DNA from: Oligosphaera ethanolica
GTDB lineage: Bacteria; Verrucomicrobiota; Lentisphaeria; Oligosphaerales; Oligosphaeraceae
DNA length: 64,000 bases
Reading direction: 5' to 3'
Assembly: GCF_030814695.1 (NCBI RefSeq)
Contig: NZ_JAUSVL010000001.1
Span: 496,001 to 560,000, forward strand
Positions 1 through 9,593 of this stretch are shown here, piece by piece. The notes below the pieces were generated by a model. The model was not told the origin of the DNA, searched no databases, and worked only from the letters and a program-made list of their open reading frames with translations. Both the position numbers and the translations under genes were made by a program. Each line of letters starts with the position of its first letter. The stretch's first letter is position 1.

Positions 1-158
1 ACTTCCGAGAGCGCAACGTCTTCTTCTCTGGGTCTTCTTCCCAACCCTATTCAAGGCGATTTTTCTTTTGGCCGTGGGCTGGGAACAAAAAAGGTGTTTT
101 TGACGCGGTACATTTTGGTAACTTACCCCCAAAACAACCGCAGCCAAAAACACCAAAT

Positions 159-716
159 ATGTGCAATACTATACCCCTTCGTTGCGCCAATCCCCGCTGT
201 CCGCAGATTGTTTTTTATCGGCCGGCCACTTTGTCCAAGTGTTACTGCGATCACGCCGACTGCCAGCGTCTGCGTGCGGCGGAACGTCAGCGACGTCACT
301 ACCGCGAGGTAGCCACGACGCCGTCCCGGCGTCCCGAGCACGAGGCGATGTTGGCCCGCAAGAAGGCGGAGCGCCTGCGTCGCAAGTATTGCGGCGCGGT
401 GGTCGAAGCGTTGCCAAGCTCGCCTGCCACACGGCTGCGCGCCAAAGCCCCCGTTCGCGCATCCAGGCATGACGCGCGGGAAAGCTCCCTGAGCGTCATC
501 ATGCTTCTGGTCTTCATTCTGCAGACGCTGATTGGCTTGCTGGCCATGTTGTTTCAGACCAAGGACACGGCGTCCATGCTGGTCATGCTGGCCAGGGCGC
601 AGGCGGTCGGCCGCGATCTGACGGGCCCCCGCCTTGAGAATCTTCCTCTGCGCCAGCTTTTCCTCACCGGCTTTTTGAGCATGAAATCCTCACAAAATCC
701 TCCTTCTCCAGGCTAG
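159..716 (+). CDS. IS-borne zinc-binding/membrane accessory protein (copy 1)
   Basis: This is a 185-residue protein of unknown function inside the IS element, upstream of istA. The N-terminus has a probable metal site formed by C9-x4-C14 and C28-x-C30-x4-C35. A long basic, probably helical stretch (about 36-80) follows, then one hydrophobic segment (about 111-132) that could span a membrane. It is present unchanged in both IS copies, so it belongs to the element rather than to the host array. IS21 elements normally carry only istA and istB, so this is a passenger or regulatory ORF. Whether it is translated is inferred from ORF conservation alone. Confidence 0.6.
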   Translation: MCNTIPLRCANPRCPQIVFYRPATLSKCYCDHADCQRLRAAERQRRHYREVATTPSRRPEHEAMLARKKAERLRRKYCGAVVEALPSSPATRLRAKAPVRASRHDARESSLSVIMLLVFILQTLIGLLAMLFQTKDTASMLVMLARAQAVGRDLTGPRLENLPLRQLFLTGFLSMKSSQNPPSPG

Positions 717-823
717 CGACGCTATCCTCACAGACCAGTCGCCATCCGACTTGCCCGGAGCATTGTAGATGGCGTTCCGGCATGTCGCCGGGGCCTTGCA
801 ACACATGTCGAACGGAGGCAATC

Positions 824-1147
824 ATGGTCATCAAGACTCACCTGCGGCCGCCCCGCGTCCTGGCGAAGGGATACGGCTGGGCGGATCATCGTCTGCTGCG
901 TGACGGGCATCTGCGCCTGTGCACGGCGCATGCTCTGGCGCTGTACCTTTTCCTCGTTTTGGCCGCAGACGGCGACGGCCTGTCCTTCTATGGGGACCGG
1001 CTCACCTGTCATCTCCTCGGGATGAGCCACGCCGAGCTCGAAGAAGCCCGGAACAATCTGTTGGGCAACGGCCTGATCGCCTGGGGCGCTCCCCTGTACC
1101 AGGTTCTGGACGTGCCGGGGCAACCGGGGAAGGGAGACTGGGCATGA
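824..1147 (+). CDS. Small helix-turn-helix-like IS protein upstream of istA (copy 1)
   Basis: This is a 107-residue protein starting at the ATG preceded by CGGAGG (start chosen on this Shine-Dalgarno; an in-frame ATG 42 nt upstream lacks one). The middle resembles a winged-helix domain of the replication-initiator type: a helix around LCTAHALALYLFLVLAAD, then GLSFYGDRL, then an aRxxLxxxGLIAW turn ending in PLYQVLDVP. Its stop overlaps the istA start (ATGA), so the two are translationally coupled. A role as DNA-binding cofactor or repressor of transposition is inference. Confidence 0.62.
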   Translation: MVIKTHLRPPRVLAKGYGWADHRLLRDGHLRLCTAHALALYLFLVLAADGDGLSFYGDRLTCHLLGMSHAELEEARNNLLGNGLIAWGAPLYQVLDVPGQPGKGDWA

Positions 1148-2637
1148 TCAGTCGTGAACTCTTCTGGGAGATCGTGCGTCTGCACAAGGTCGAGAAACTG
1201 AACAGCACGCAGATCGGCGCCAGGCTGGCCATGGCACCGCGCAGCGTCCGCCGCTTCATGCGGCTGAGCGACTACCCCGTCAAGGCGGCGGAGCGGGAAA
1301 GACCGTGTCTGCTTGAGCAGCACGCGACGCGAATCCGCAGCCTTCTGGACTCCTTTGCCTACACCGTCTCGCAGCTTCACGCCCGCCTGGCCGAGGATGG
1401 CATCTCCTGCAGCTACCGCAGCCTGGCCCGCTACGTGAAGACGATCCACCCGAAGCAGCCCCCCGCCGTGATGAAGCTATGCTTCGAGCCAGGCGAGGCG
1501 GCGGAGGTGGACTTCGGTTCCTGCGGCATGATTTACTGCGGCCAGACGCAGCGGCGTCTTTCCGTGTGCGCGGTGGTCCTGTGCCACTCTCGGATGCTCT
1601 ACGCGGAGTTCATCCCCTGTGAACGCCTGGAGCACTTTCTCGCCTGCCAGCAGAACGCCCTGCATTACTTCGGCGGCTCGCCACGGCGCATGATCGTGGA
1701 CAACTGCCGCTGCGCGGTGTTGCGTCACCCGGGCGCCGGCGAGGTCAGCTACAACCCCGCCTTCCTGGACTTCTGCGGGCATTACGGGATGAAACCCACC
1801 GCGTGCAGCCCGCGCCACCCGCAGAGCAAAGGCATCGTCGAAAGGGCCGTCGGCTACATCAAGCACCACTTCGTCGACGGGCGGACCTTCGTCAGCCTCG
1901 ACCAGGCCAACGCGGCCCTGCGCGTCTGGCTGGACGAGGTCGCCAACGTTCGTTCACACGGCACGACCGAGCAGCGCCCCTGCGACATGCTCGCCGAAGA
2001 ACGGCTGCGGCTTCTGCCGCTGGCGGCCGAACCCTACGAATGCGTGCGCATTGACTCGCGCACCGTCGACCGCTTCGGGCGCATCCACTTCGATCAGAAC
2101 GACTACAGCGTGCCGCATCGCCTCGTCGGCAGCATCCTCACCGTGAAGGCCTATCCGCACAAGGTGGCCATCTACAACGGCGACATGCTGGTGGCCACCC
2201 ACCCGCGGTCCTACGACCGGCGCCAGGAAATCATCATGAGCGAACACCACGAGGACGTGATGAAACGGACAAAGGCCGCGCGCCTGCAAAACCTCCGCAG
2301 CGACTTTCTGCGCCTGGCGCCGGCGGCGGCCGACTTCCTGCGACAGCTGGAGGAAACCACCCTGGATGCCACCGCGCACCTGACCCGCATCACCGCCCTA
2401 GGCGAAATCTATGGGCGGGAAGCCCTCAAAAAGGCGTTGGACACGGCGTTGCACTTCCAGGTGTGCAAGGCCGAATACATCGAGCACATCCTCAGCACCG
2501 CCTCACGCCAACAGCCCGAGCAGCGAGGCGTTCTGCACGTGCCCAACGCCAATGGACAGCTGGACCTGCGCGTGCCGACGCCTGATCTGAGCCGCTTCAA
2601 AACCATCAAAACAACGGAACGAAACAACCATGGATAA
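1144..2637 (+). CDS. istA: IS21-family transposase IstA (copy 1)
   Basis: This 497-residue DDE transposase catalyses strand transfer of the element together with IstB. The N-terminal helix-turn-helix spans about 17-45 (STQIGARLAMAPRSVRRFM). The DDE triad is visible as D123 (EVDFGS), D186 (MIVDNCR) and E233 (SKGIVERAVGYIK). The start was set at the ATG overlapping the stop of the preceding small ORF; a longer reading to 919 exists but is not needed. The stop overlaps the istB start by 8 nt. Residue 200 is Glu here and Asp in the other copy. Confidence 0.95.
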   Translation: MISRELFWEIVRLHKVEKLNSTQIGARLAMAPRSVRRFMRLSDYPVKAAERERPCLLEQHATRIRSLLDSFAYTVSQLHARLAEDGISCSYRSLARYVKTIHPKQPPAVMKLCFEPGEAAEVDFGSCGMIYCGQTQRRLSVCAVVLCHSRMLYAEFIPCERLEHFLACQQNALHYFGGSPRRMIVDNCRCAVLRHPGAGEVSYNPAFLDFCGHYGMKPTACSPRHPQSKGIVERAVGYIKHHFVDGRTFVSLDQANAALRVWLDEVANVRSHGTTEQRPCDMLAEERLRLLPLAAEPYECVRIDSRTVDRFGRIHFDQNDYSVPHRLVGSILTVKAYPHKVAIYNGDMLVATHPRSYDRRQEIIMSEHHEDVMKRTKAARLQNLRSDFLRLAPAAADFLRQLEETTLDATAHLTRITALGEIYGREALKKALDTALHFQVCKAEYIEHILSTASRQQPEQRGVLHVPNANGQLDLRVPTPDLSRFKTIKTTERNNHG

Positions 2638-3367
2638 AATCCTCGACGACAACCTGGCCTATCTTGGCCTGACGCAAATACAAAAGCAATACGACGCGCT
2701 TGAAAAGGCCGCCGCCACCAAGAGACTGGCGCCGGCGGCCTTCTTCGCGGAGCTCGTCGCCTGCGAAGTGGCCACGCGCAGGGAACGCGCGGCGCAGAGA
2801 AGAGTCAGGGCCGCCCACTTCCCGGTCATCAAAACCCTTGATACCTTCAAATGGTCCATCCCCACGTTGATCAATCGAGAGCTCATCCAGTATCTCTTCA
2901 CCCTGAAGTTCATCGATGAACGCCGCAACGTCGGTCTCCTGGGCAAAAGCGGCGTCGGCAAGACCCACTTGCTCACCGCGCTGGGCTATAATGCCTGCCT
3001 GAAGGGTTACAATGTCCGTTTCGAGTCGGCCATCGCCATCATCAACAATCTGAAAAACGCCCAGACCAACGGCTCCTTCCTGCGCATCCTCAGAAACTAC
3101 ACCGCGCCCGAACTGCTCTGCATCGACGAAATAGGCTTCCTACCCATCGACCAGGAGGGCGGCAATCTCCTCTTTCAGGTGATCTCGCAACGCTACGAAA
3201 CCGGCAGCACCGCCATCACCAGCAACCTCGACTACGACCAATGGACATCGGTCTTCAACAACGACGCCGCAATGGTCAGCGCCTTGCTCGATAGGCTGCT
3301 TCACCACTGTGACAGCATCCTCATCGATGGACCAAGCGTCAGAACGGGACTGGATGAAAAGCGCTAA
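2630..3367 (+). CDS. istB: IS21-family helper ATPase IstB (copy 1)
   Basis: This 245-residue AAA+ ATPase resembles DnaA/DnaC and helps IstA select and remodel target DNA. Walker A is GKSGVGKT (105-112) and Walker B is LLCIDE (D166, E167). The length is normal for IstB. It is translationally coupled to istA by an 8-nt overlap. About 300 bp of non-coding DNA with subterminal repeats separate its stop from the right tip of the element. Confidence 0.95.
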   Translation: MDKILDDNLAYLGLTQIQKQYDALEKAAATKRLAPAAFFAELVACEVATRRERAAQRRVRAAHFPVIKTLDTFKWSIPTLINRELIQYLFTLKFIDERRNVGLLGKSGVGKTHLLTALGYNACLKGYNVRFESAIAIINNLKNAQTNGSFLRILRNYTAPELLCIDEIGFLPIDQEGGNLLFQVISQRYETGSTAITSNLDYDQWTSVFNNDAAMVSALLDRLLHHCDSILIDGPSVRTGLDEKR

Positions 3368-3669
3368 CCCATCAACACCAATACCAACAACGAAAGCATA
3401 GACATGACGTTGCCAGCCTGAGCCTTCACCGCCAATGCCATGCCGTCCCTGCCGGTTGAACGGACCTGAACATGATCAGCGGCCCGCCCCCGGACATATG
3501 CGCATGACAGCCCCGGTGAAGTCAACCCAGGCTGGCTCTTTCAACTCAAAAATGGACATACACCTCCAGTCCGCTCCTACGGTTGCAGGACCAGGCAACC
3601 GCCTGCCTGCGACCCGGCTACGGCCAGCTTATCTGGCAAAATCACGGCCATTTTATCTGGCAGGTAACA
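3368..3669 (+). other. Right non-coding end of IS copy 1 with transposase-binding repeats
   Basis: No gene is seen here. The last 70 bp contain two direct copies of a TGCCAGATAA...TGGCC motif (read from the tip inward) and the terminal TGT/ACA dinucleotide context typical of IS21. The same sequence is found inverted at 6641-6942. Confidence 0.75.
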
Positions 3670-6639
3670 TGGGGAAGACTGCGCTACGGTTATTGTTTCC
3701 CGGCCGGGCAGAGAAACACCCCCACATGCGTGGGGAAGACCCAGGGCTTCCATCAGGGTTTCCCGGGCTTGGAGAAACACCCCCACATGCGTGGGGAAGA
3801 CTACTCGCCTCTTCCGTTGTACGATACTCCTTTAGAAACACCCCCACATGCGTGGGGAAGACTGGTATCATCACCGCGCCCGGACCGGACCGGGTGAAAC
3901 ACCCCCACATGCGTGGGGAAGACTGTGTTCTTCTACGTGCGCCTATGACCTAGTTGGAAACACCCCCACATGCGTGGGGAAGACCACCGGCACGCCGCAG
4001 AAAACCACGGTCTAACAGAAACACCCCCACATGCGTGGGGAAGACCAGTTCCCCGCGAGAGGCGGCCGGTGGGGATCGGAAACACCCCCACATGCGTGGG
4101 GAAGACCCGCACCAGCCCGCCATGATTAAATTGACGGTAGAAACACCCCCACATGCGTGGGGAAGACTAGTACACGCCGTTGTAAATGGCAATTCCGCTG
4201 GAAACACCCCCACATGCGTGGGGAAGACTCCAGGCGGTAGCGTGGGATCACGGACACGGCAGAAACACCCCCACATGCGTGGGGAAGACTACGGTTCCCC
4301 TCATATCGTAGCCGCCACCATTGAAACACCCCCACATGCGTGGGGAAGACTGCGCCACGGTGACTGTCTCTCGGCCGGGAAGAGAAACACCCCCACATGC
4401 GTGGGGAAGACGCAAGCATTGAGCTTCCAGTACGCGCTTGAATAGAAACACCCCCACATGCGTGGGGAAGACTCACTACGCGCCTCCTTGGCCTGTCTCA
4501 CTCTGGAAACACCCCCACATGCGTGGGGAAGACCTTGCTAATGTCCTCGATGATCCATCCCATACGAAACACCCCCACATGCGTGGGGAAGACCCTCAGC
4601 GCGTTGCTGTCGGGGCTGGATGCCGGAAACACCCCCACATGCGTGGGGAAGACAAAAAGCGCTTGCAAATAGCATACACGGCTATAGAAACACCCCCACA
4701 TGCGTGGGGAAGACCCATATATACACGTGCTCCTAGGCGGTCCGTTAGAAACACCCCCACATGCGTGGGGAAGACTGCCTGCGCCGGGTGGGATGCCTGG
4801 GCGGTTGTAGAAACACCCCCACATGCGTGGGGAAGACTGCCGAGTCCACGCGATCCGGGATGCCGTCGGCGAAACACCCCCACATGCGTGGGGAAGACGC
4901 AGAGTTGAGCGTGATTGAGGCGCTGGTGAGGGAAACACCCCCACATGCGTGGGGAAGACCGTGAGTTGCTGCGTGAGGGTGATCTTCATAGGGAAACACC
5001 CCCACATGCGTGGGGAAGACTTGCTTGGTCGCCAATCCACCATGTCAGCAGAGGAAACACCCCCACATGCGTGGGGAAGACGCAGAGTTGAGCGTGATTG
5101 AGGCGCTGGTGAGGGAAACACCCCCACATGCGTGGGGAAGACTTTGGCGCAAGACCTATCGAGCGACCATCCCGAGAAACACCCCCACATGCGTGGGGAA
5201 GACCCCGTGGCGACCGTGATCAGCGTGGCGGGGGTGGAAACACCCCCACATGCGTGGGGAAGACATGCGTCTGGCCTGCCGTGACTGTGACGTAGTAGAA
5301 ACACCCCCACATGCGTGGGGAAGACGGGATCAATGCGAGGGACGGCGTTGCTCCAAGGGAAACACCCCCACATGCGTGGGGAAGACACGTTATTCTAATA
5401 GTGTGAGGATACCGCCTGAGAAACACCCCCACATGCGTGGGGAAGACCATATGACATATTTGCAAGCGTCTTTTTTGTAAGAAACACCCCCACATGCGTG
5501 GGGAAGACATAGCTGTCGGCGGCGAGCTCAGACGCGTCATAGAAACACCCCCACATGCGTGGGGAAGACCCTCTTCCGCGCTCACGCCCGACAGCATCAA
5601 CAGAAACACCCCCACATGCGTGGGGAAGACCTCATCAATAATGCGCTCCAGCGTCTGGACGTAGAAACACCCCCACATGCGTGGGGAAGACCAAAGCCTG
5701 CCATCGCGTTGCATCGAGCTGTTGGAAACACCCCCACATGCGTGGGGAAGACACCATGTCAGCAGAGTTTAGCGTGATTGAGGCGGAAACACCCCCACAT
5801 GCGTGGGGAAGACCACACACAATTGACGCGCCTATACAACTAGGTAGAAACACCCCCACATGCGTGGGGAAGACCTTGCCGCCGGTGAGCGCCGCAAAAT
5901 AGTCATGGAAACACCCCCACATGCGTGGGGAAGACTTAACAGCCCACGCTTGCAGGCTGAAACCGATGGAAACACCCCCACATGCGTGGGGAAGACGTGC
6001 CAATATCACGGGCAGCATCGATTGCAGCAGAAACACCCCCACATGCGTGGGGAAGACTCGGGCATGGTGTGGCAAGCCGCTACGCCGCCGGAAACACCCC
6101 CACATGCGTGGGGAAGACTCACTGATGGCGGGCGACCAGGGCCGGTCCTTGGAAACACCCCCACATGCGTGGGGAAGACGAGGTCAATTTGCTTGGCGAC
6201 TACACGCTGACGGAAACACCCCCACATGCGTGGGGAAGACTCCTGCCGTACAAGTCTAGGTTATCAAGGAGCAGAAACACCCCCACATGCGTGGGGAAGA
6301 CACTCGCGCAGGAGCTGACAAGCGACGACCCGGAGAAACACCCCCACATGCGTGGGGAAGACAAACCAGCCGTCTGGCGGCGCGTCTTTCGACCAGAAAC
6401 ACCCCCACATGCGTGGGGAAGACACATTGAAGGGAACGCTCAATGGCAACGCTTTGGAAACACCCCCACATGCGTGGGGAAGACTCACCGCAAGCGACCA
6501 CCAGCGCGCAATGGTGGGAAACACCCCCACATGCGTGGGGAAGACGACGCCATGGCAATGGCTATGCTGCCCTCGGCGGAAACACCCCCACATGCGTGGG
6601 GAAGACTTACCGCAACAAATAGGAAACACGTTAAGCTAG
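3670..6639 (-). CRISPR. Type I-E CRISPR array, leader-distal segment (48 full repeats)
   Basis: There are 48 complete 28-nt repeats (plus-strand form begins GAAACACCCCCACATGCG and ends TGGGGAAGAC) at 3713-6606, preceded by a truncated repeat (3670-3679) and followed by one spacer (6607-6639). On the minus strand the repeat starts GTCTTCCCC and ends GGTGTTTC, with a CCCCACGCATGTGGGG-type hairpin. Spacers are 33 nt except 32 (4534), 32 (4594) and 34 (4776). Transcription is expected on the minus strand from the leader at 12.7 kb. One spacer occurs twice (4899-4931 and 5082-5114). IS copies delimit both ends, and the array is continuous with the segment at 10462. Confidence 0.98.
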
Positions 6640-6640
6640 G
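6633..6640. repeat. 8-bp target-site duplication AAGCTAGG of IS copy 2 (left side)
   Basis: AAGCTAGG lies directly before the IS tip at 6641 and again directly after the other tip at 10455-10462. It is made of the last 7 nt of a spacer plus the first G of a repeat. It proves that copy 2 inserted as a single element at a spacer-repeat junction and that the two CRISPR segments were one array. Confidence 0.9.
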
Positions 6641-6942
6641 TGTTACCTGCCAGATAAAATGGCCGTGATTTTGCCAGATAAGCTGGCCGTAGCCGGGTCG
6701 CAGGCAGGCGGTTGCCTGGTCCTGCAACCGTAGGAGCGGACTGGAGGTGTATGTCCATTTTTGAGTTGAAAGAGCCAGCCTGGGTTGACTTCACCGGGGC
6801 TGTCATGCGCATATGTCCGGGGGCGGGCCGCTGATCATGTTCAGGTCCGTTCAACCGGCAGGGACGGCATGGCATTGGCGGTGAAGGCTCAGGCTGGCAA
6901 CGTCATGTCTATGCTTTCGTTGTTGGTATTGGTGTTGATGGG

Positions 6943-7680
6943 TTAGCGCTTTTCATCCAGTCCCGTTCTGACGCTTGGTCCATCGATGAGGATGCTGTCA
7001 CAGTGGTGAAGCAGCCTATCGAGCAAGGCGCTGACCATTGCGGCGTCGTTGTTGAAGACCGATGTCCATTGGTCGTAGTCGAGGTTGCTGGTGATGGCGG
7101 TGCTGCCGGTTTCGTAGCGTTGCGAGATCACCTGAAAGAGGAGATTGCCGCCCTCCTGGTCGATGGGTAGGAAGCCTATTTCGTCGATGCAGAGCAGTTC
7201 GGGCGCGGTGTAGTTTCTGAGGATGCGCAGGAAGGAGCCGTTGGTCTGGGCGTTTTTCAGATTGTTGATGATGGCGATGGCCGACTCGAAACGGACATTG
7301 TAACCCTTCAGGCAGGCATTATAGCCCAGCGCAGTGAGCAAGTGGGTCTTGCCGACGCCGCTTTTGCCCAGGAGACCGACGTTGCGGCGTTCATCGATGA
7401 ACTTCAGGGTGAAGAGATACTGGATGAGCTCTCGATTGATCAACGTGGGGATGGACCATTTGAAGGTATCAAGGGTTTTGATGACCGGGAAGTGGGCGGC
7501 CCTGACTCTTCTCTGCGCCGCGCGTTCCCTGCGCGTGGCCACTTCGCAGGCGACGAGCTCCGCGAAGAAGGCCGCCGGCGCCAGTCTCTTGGTGGCGGCG
7601 GCCTTTTCAAGCGCGTCGTATTGCTTTTGTATTTGCGTCAGGCCAAGATAGGCCAGGTTGTCGTCGAGGATTTTATCCAT
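6943..7680 (-). CDS. istB: IS21-family helper ATPase IstB (copy 2)
   Basis: This protein is identical in translation to the copy at 2630-3367: 245 residues, Walker A at 105-112, Walker B D166-E167. It overlaps istA by 8 nt. It is read in the same direction as pre-crRNA transcription, so read-through from the CRISPR leader would cross it. Confidence 0.95.
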   Translation of the reverse strand: MDKILDDNLAYLGLTQIQKQYDALEKAAATKRLAPAAFFAELVACEVATRRERAAQRRVRAAHFPVIKTLDTFKWSIPTLINRELIQYLFTLKFIDERRNVGLLGKSGVGKTHLLTALGYNACLKGYNVRFESAIAIINNLKNAQTNGSFLRILRNYTAPELLCIDEIGFLPIDQEGGNLLFQVISQRYETGSTAITSNLDYDQWTSVFNNDAAMVSALLDRLLHHCDSILIDGPSVRTGLDEKR

Positions 7681-9166
7681 GGTTGTTTCGTTCCGTTGTT
7701 TTGATGGTTTTGAAGCGGCTCAGATCAGGCGTCGGCACGCGCAGGTCCAGCTGTCCATTGGCGTTGGGCACGTGCAGAACGCCTCGCTGCTCGGGCTGTT
7801 GGCGTGAGGCGGTGCTGAGGATGTGCTCGATGTATTCGGCCTTGCACACCTGGAAGTGCAACGCCGTGTCCAACGCCTTTTTGAGGGCTTCCCGCCCATA
7901 GATTTCGCCTAGGGCGGTGATGCGGGTCAGGTGCGCGGTGGCATCCAGGGTGGTTTCCTCCAGCTGTCGCAGGAAGTCGGCCGCCGCCGGCGCCAGGCGC
8001 AGAAAGTCGCTGCGGAGGTTTTGCAGGCGCGCGGCCTTTGTCCGTTTCATCACGTCCTCGTGGTGTTCGCTCATGATGATTTCCTGGCGCCGGTCGTAGG
8101 ACCGCGGGTGGGTGGCCACCAGCATGTCGCCGTTGTAGATGGCCACCTTGTGCGGATAGGCCTTCACGGTGAGGATGCTGCCGACGAGGCGATGCGGCAC
8201 GCTGTAGTCGTTCTGATCGAAGTGGATGCGCCCGAAGCGGTCGACGGTGCGCGAGTCAATGCGCACGCATTCGTAGGGTTCGGCCGCCAGCGGCAGAAGC
8301 CGCAGCCGTTCTTCGGCGAGCATGTCGCAGGGGCGCTGCTCGGTCGTGCCGTGTGAACGAACGTTGGCGACCTCGTCCAGCCAGACGCGCAGGGCCGCGT
8401 TGGCCTGGTCGAGGCTGACGAAGGTCCGCCCGTCGACGAAGTGGTGCTTGATGTAGCCGACGGCCCTTTCGACGATGCCTTTGCTCTGCGGGTGGCGCGG
8501 GCTGCACGCGGTGGGTTTCATCCCGTAATGCCCGCAGAAGTCCAGGAAGGCGGGGTTGTAGCTGACGTCGCCGGCGCCCGGGTGACGCAGCACCGCGCAG
8601 CGGCAGTTGTCCACGATCATGCGTCGTGGCGAGCCGCCGAAGTAATGCAGGGCGTTCTGCTGGCAGGCGAGAAAGTGCTCCAGGCGTTCACAGGGGATGA
8701 ACTCCGCGTAGAGCATCCGAGAGTGGCACAGGACCACCGCGCACACGGAAAGACGCCGCTGCGTCTGGCCGCAGTAAATCATGCCGCAGGAACCGAAGTC
8801 CACCTCCGCCGCCTCGCCTGGCTCGAAGCATAGCTTCATCACGGCGGGGGGCTGCTTCGGGTGGATCGTCTTCACGTAGCGGGCCAGGCTGCGGTAGCTG
8901 CAGGAGATGCCATCCTCGGCCAGGCGGGCGTGAAGCTGCGAGACGGTGTAGGCAAAGGAGTCCAGAAGGCTGCGGATTCGCGTCGCGTGCTGCTCAAGCA
9001 GACACGGTCTTTCCCGCTCCGCCGCCTTGACGGGGTAGTCGCTCAGCCGCATGAAGCGGCGGACGCTGCGCGGTGCCATGGCCAGCCTGGCGCCGATCTG
9101 CGTGCTGTTCAGTTTCTCGACCTTGTGCAGACGCACGATCTCCCAGAAGAGTTCACGACTGATCAT
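7673..9166 (-). CDS. istA: IS21-family transposase IstA (copy 2)
   Basis: This is a 497-residue DDE transposase with D123, D186 and E233. It differs from the other copy by Asp instead of Glu at residue 200, and by one silent change in an Arg codon. The start was chosen by the ATGA overlap with the upstream small ORF. Confidence 0.95.
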   Translation of the reverse strand: MISRELFWEIVRLHKVEKLNSTQIGARLAMAPRSVRRFMRLSDYPVKAAERERPCLLEQHATRIRSLLDSFAYTVSQLHARLAEDGISCSYRSLARYVKTIHPKQPPAVMKLCFEPGEAAEVDFGSCGMIYCGQTQRRLSVCAVVLCHSRMLYAEFIPCERLEHFLACQQNALHYFGGSPRRMIVDNCRCAVLRHPGAGDVSYNPAFLDFCGHYGMKPTACSPRHPQSKGIVERAVGYIKHHFVDGRTFVSLDQANAALRVWLDEVANVRSHGTTEQRPCDMLAEERLRLLPLAAEPYECVRIDSRTVDRFGRIHFDQNDYSVPHRLVGSILTVKAYPHKVAIYNGDMLVATHPRSYDRRQEIIMSEHHEDVMKRTKAARLQNLRSDFLRLAPAAADFLRQLEETTLDATAHLTRITALGEIYGREALKKALDTALHFQVCKAEYIEHILSTASRQQPEQRGVLHVPNANGQLDLRVPTPDLSRFKTIKTTERNNHG

Positions 9167-9486
9167 GCCCAGTCTCCCTTCCCCGGTTGCCCCGGCACGT
9201 CCAGAACCTGGTACAGGGGAGCGCCCCAGGCGATCAGGCCGTTGCCCAACAGATTGTTCCGGGCTTCTTCGAGCTCGGCGTGGCTCATCCCGAGGAGATG
9301 ACAGGTGAGCCGGTCCCCATAGAAGGACAGGCCGTCGCCGTCTGCGGCCAAAACGAGGAAAAGGTACAGCGCCAGAGCATGCGCCGTGCACAGGCGCAGA
9401 TGCCCGTCACGCAGCAGACGATGATCCGCCCAGCCGTATCCCTTCGCCAGGACGCGGGGCGGCCGCAGGTGAGTCTTGATGACCAT
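9163..9486 (-). CDS. Small helix-turn-helix-like IS protein (copy 2)
   Basis: This is identical to the 107-residue ORF of copy 1 and is coupled to istA by ATGA. The start lies downstream of CGGAGG. Confidence 0.6.
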   Translation of the reverse strand: MVIKTHLRPPRVLAKGYGWADHRLLRDGHLRLCTAHALALYLFLVLAADGDGLSFYGDRLTCHLLGMSHAELEEARNNLLGNGLIAWGAPLYQVLDVPGQPGKGDWA

Positions 9487-9593
9487 GATTGCCTCCGTTC
9501 GACATGTGTTGCAAGGCCCCGGCGACATGCCGGAACGCCATCTACAATGCTCCGGGCAAGTCGGATGGCGACTGGTCTGTGAGGATAGCGTCG

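Larger units (their letters stand above)
1..3669 (+). mobile_element. IS21-family element, copy 1 (left end cut by window)
   Basis: This copy carries a zinc-binding ORF, a small helix-turn-helix ORF, istA and istB on the plus strand. It is colinear with the complete copy at 6641-10454, so about 145 bp of its left end lie outside the window. The right tip reads outward as TGTTACCTGCCAGATAAAAT, and related motifs (TGCCAGATAA, TGGCC) recur just inside it, as expected for IS21 transposase-binding ends. The tip abuts TGGGGAAGAC (3670-3679), the last 10 nt of a CRISPR repeat, so the element landed inside a repeat. By eye only two base differences from copy 2 were found (1686 and 1743), implying recent duplication. 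Confidence 0.93.

Noticed and set aside
919..1143. N-terminal extension of IstA to 572 residues
   Set aside because: The extra 75 codons overlap the small HTH ORF out of frame and look compositionally like a shadow; the ATGA start is better.
3653..6668. Many readings of 60-300 codons within the array with H-P-H-M-R-G-E-D or T-P-P-H-A-W-G-R repeats
   Set aside because: They are translations of the CRISPR repeat in all frames; the 61-bp period shifts frame and no start context exists.
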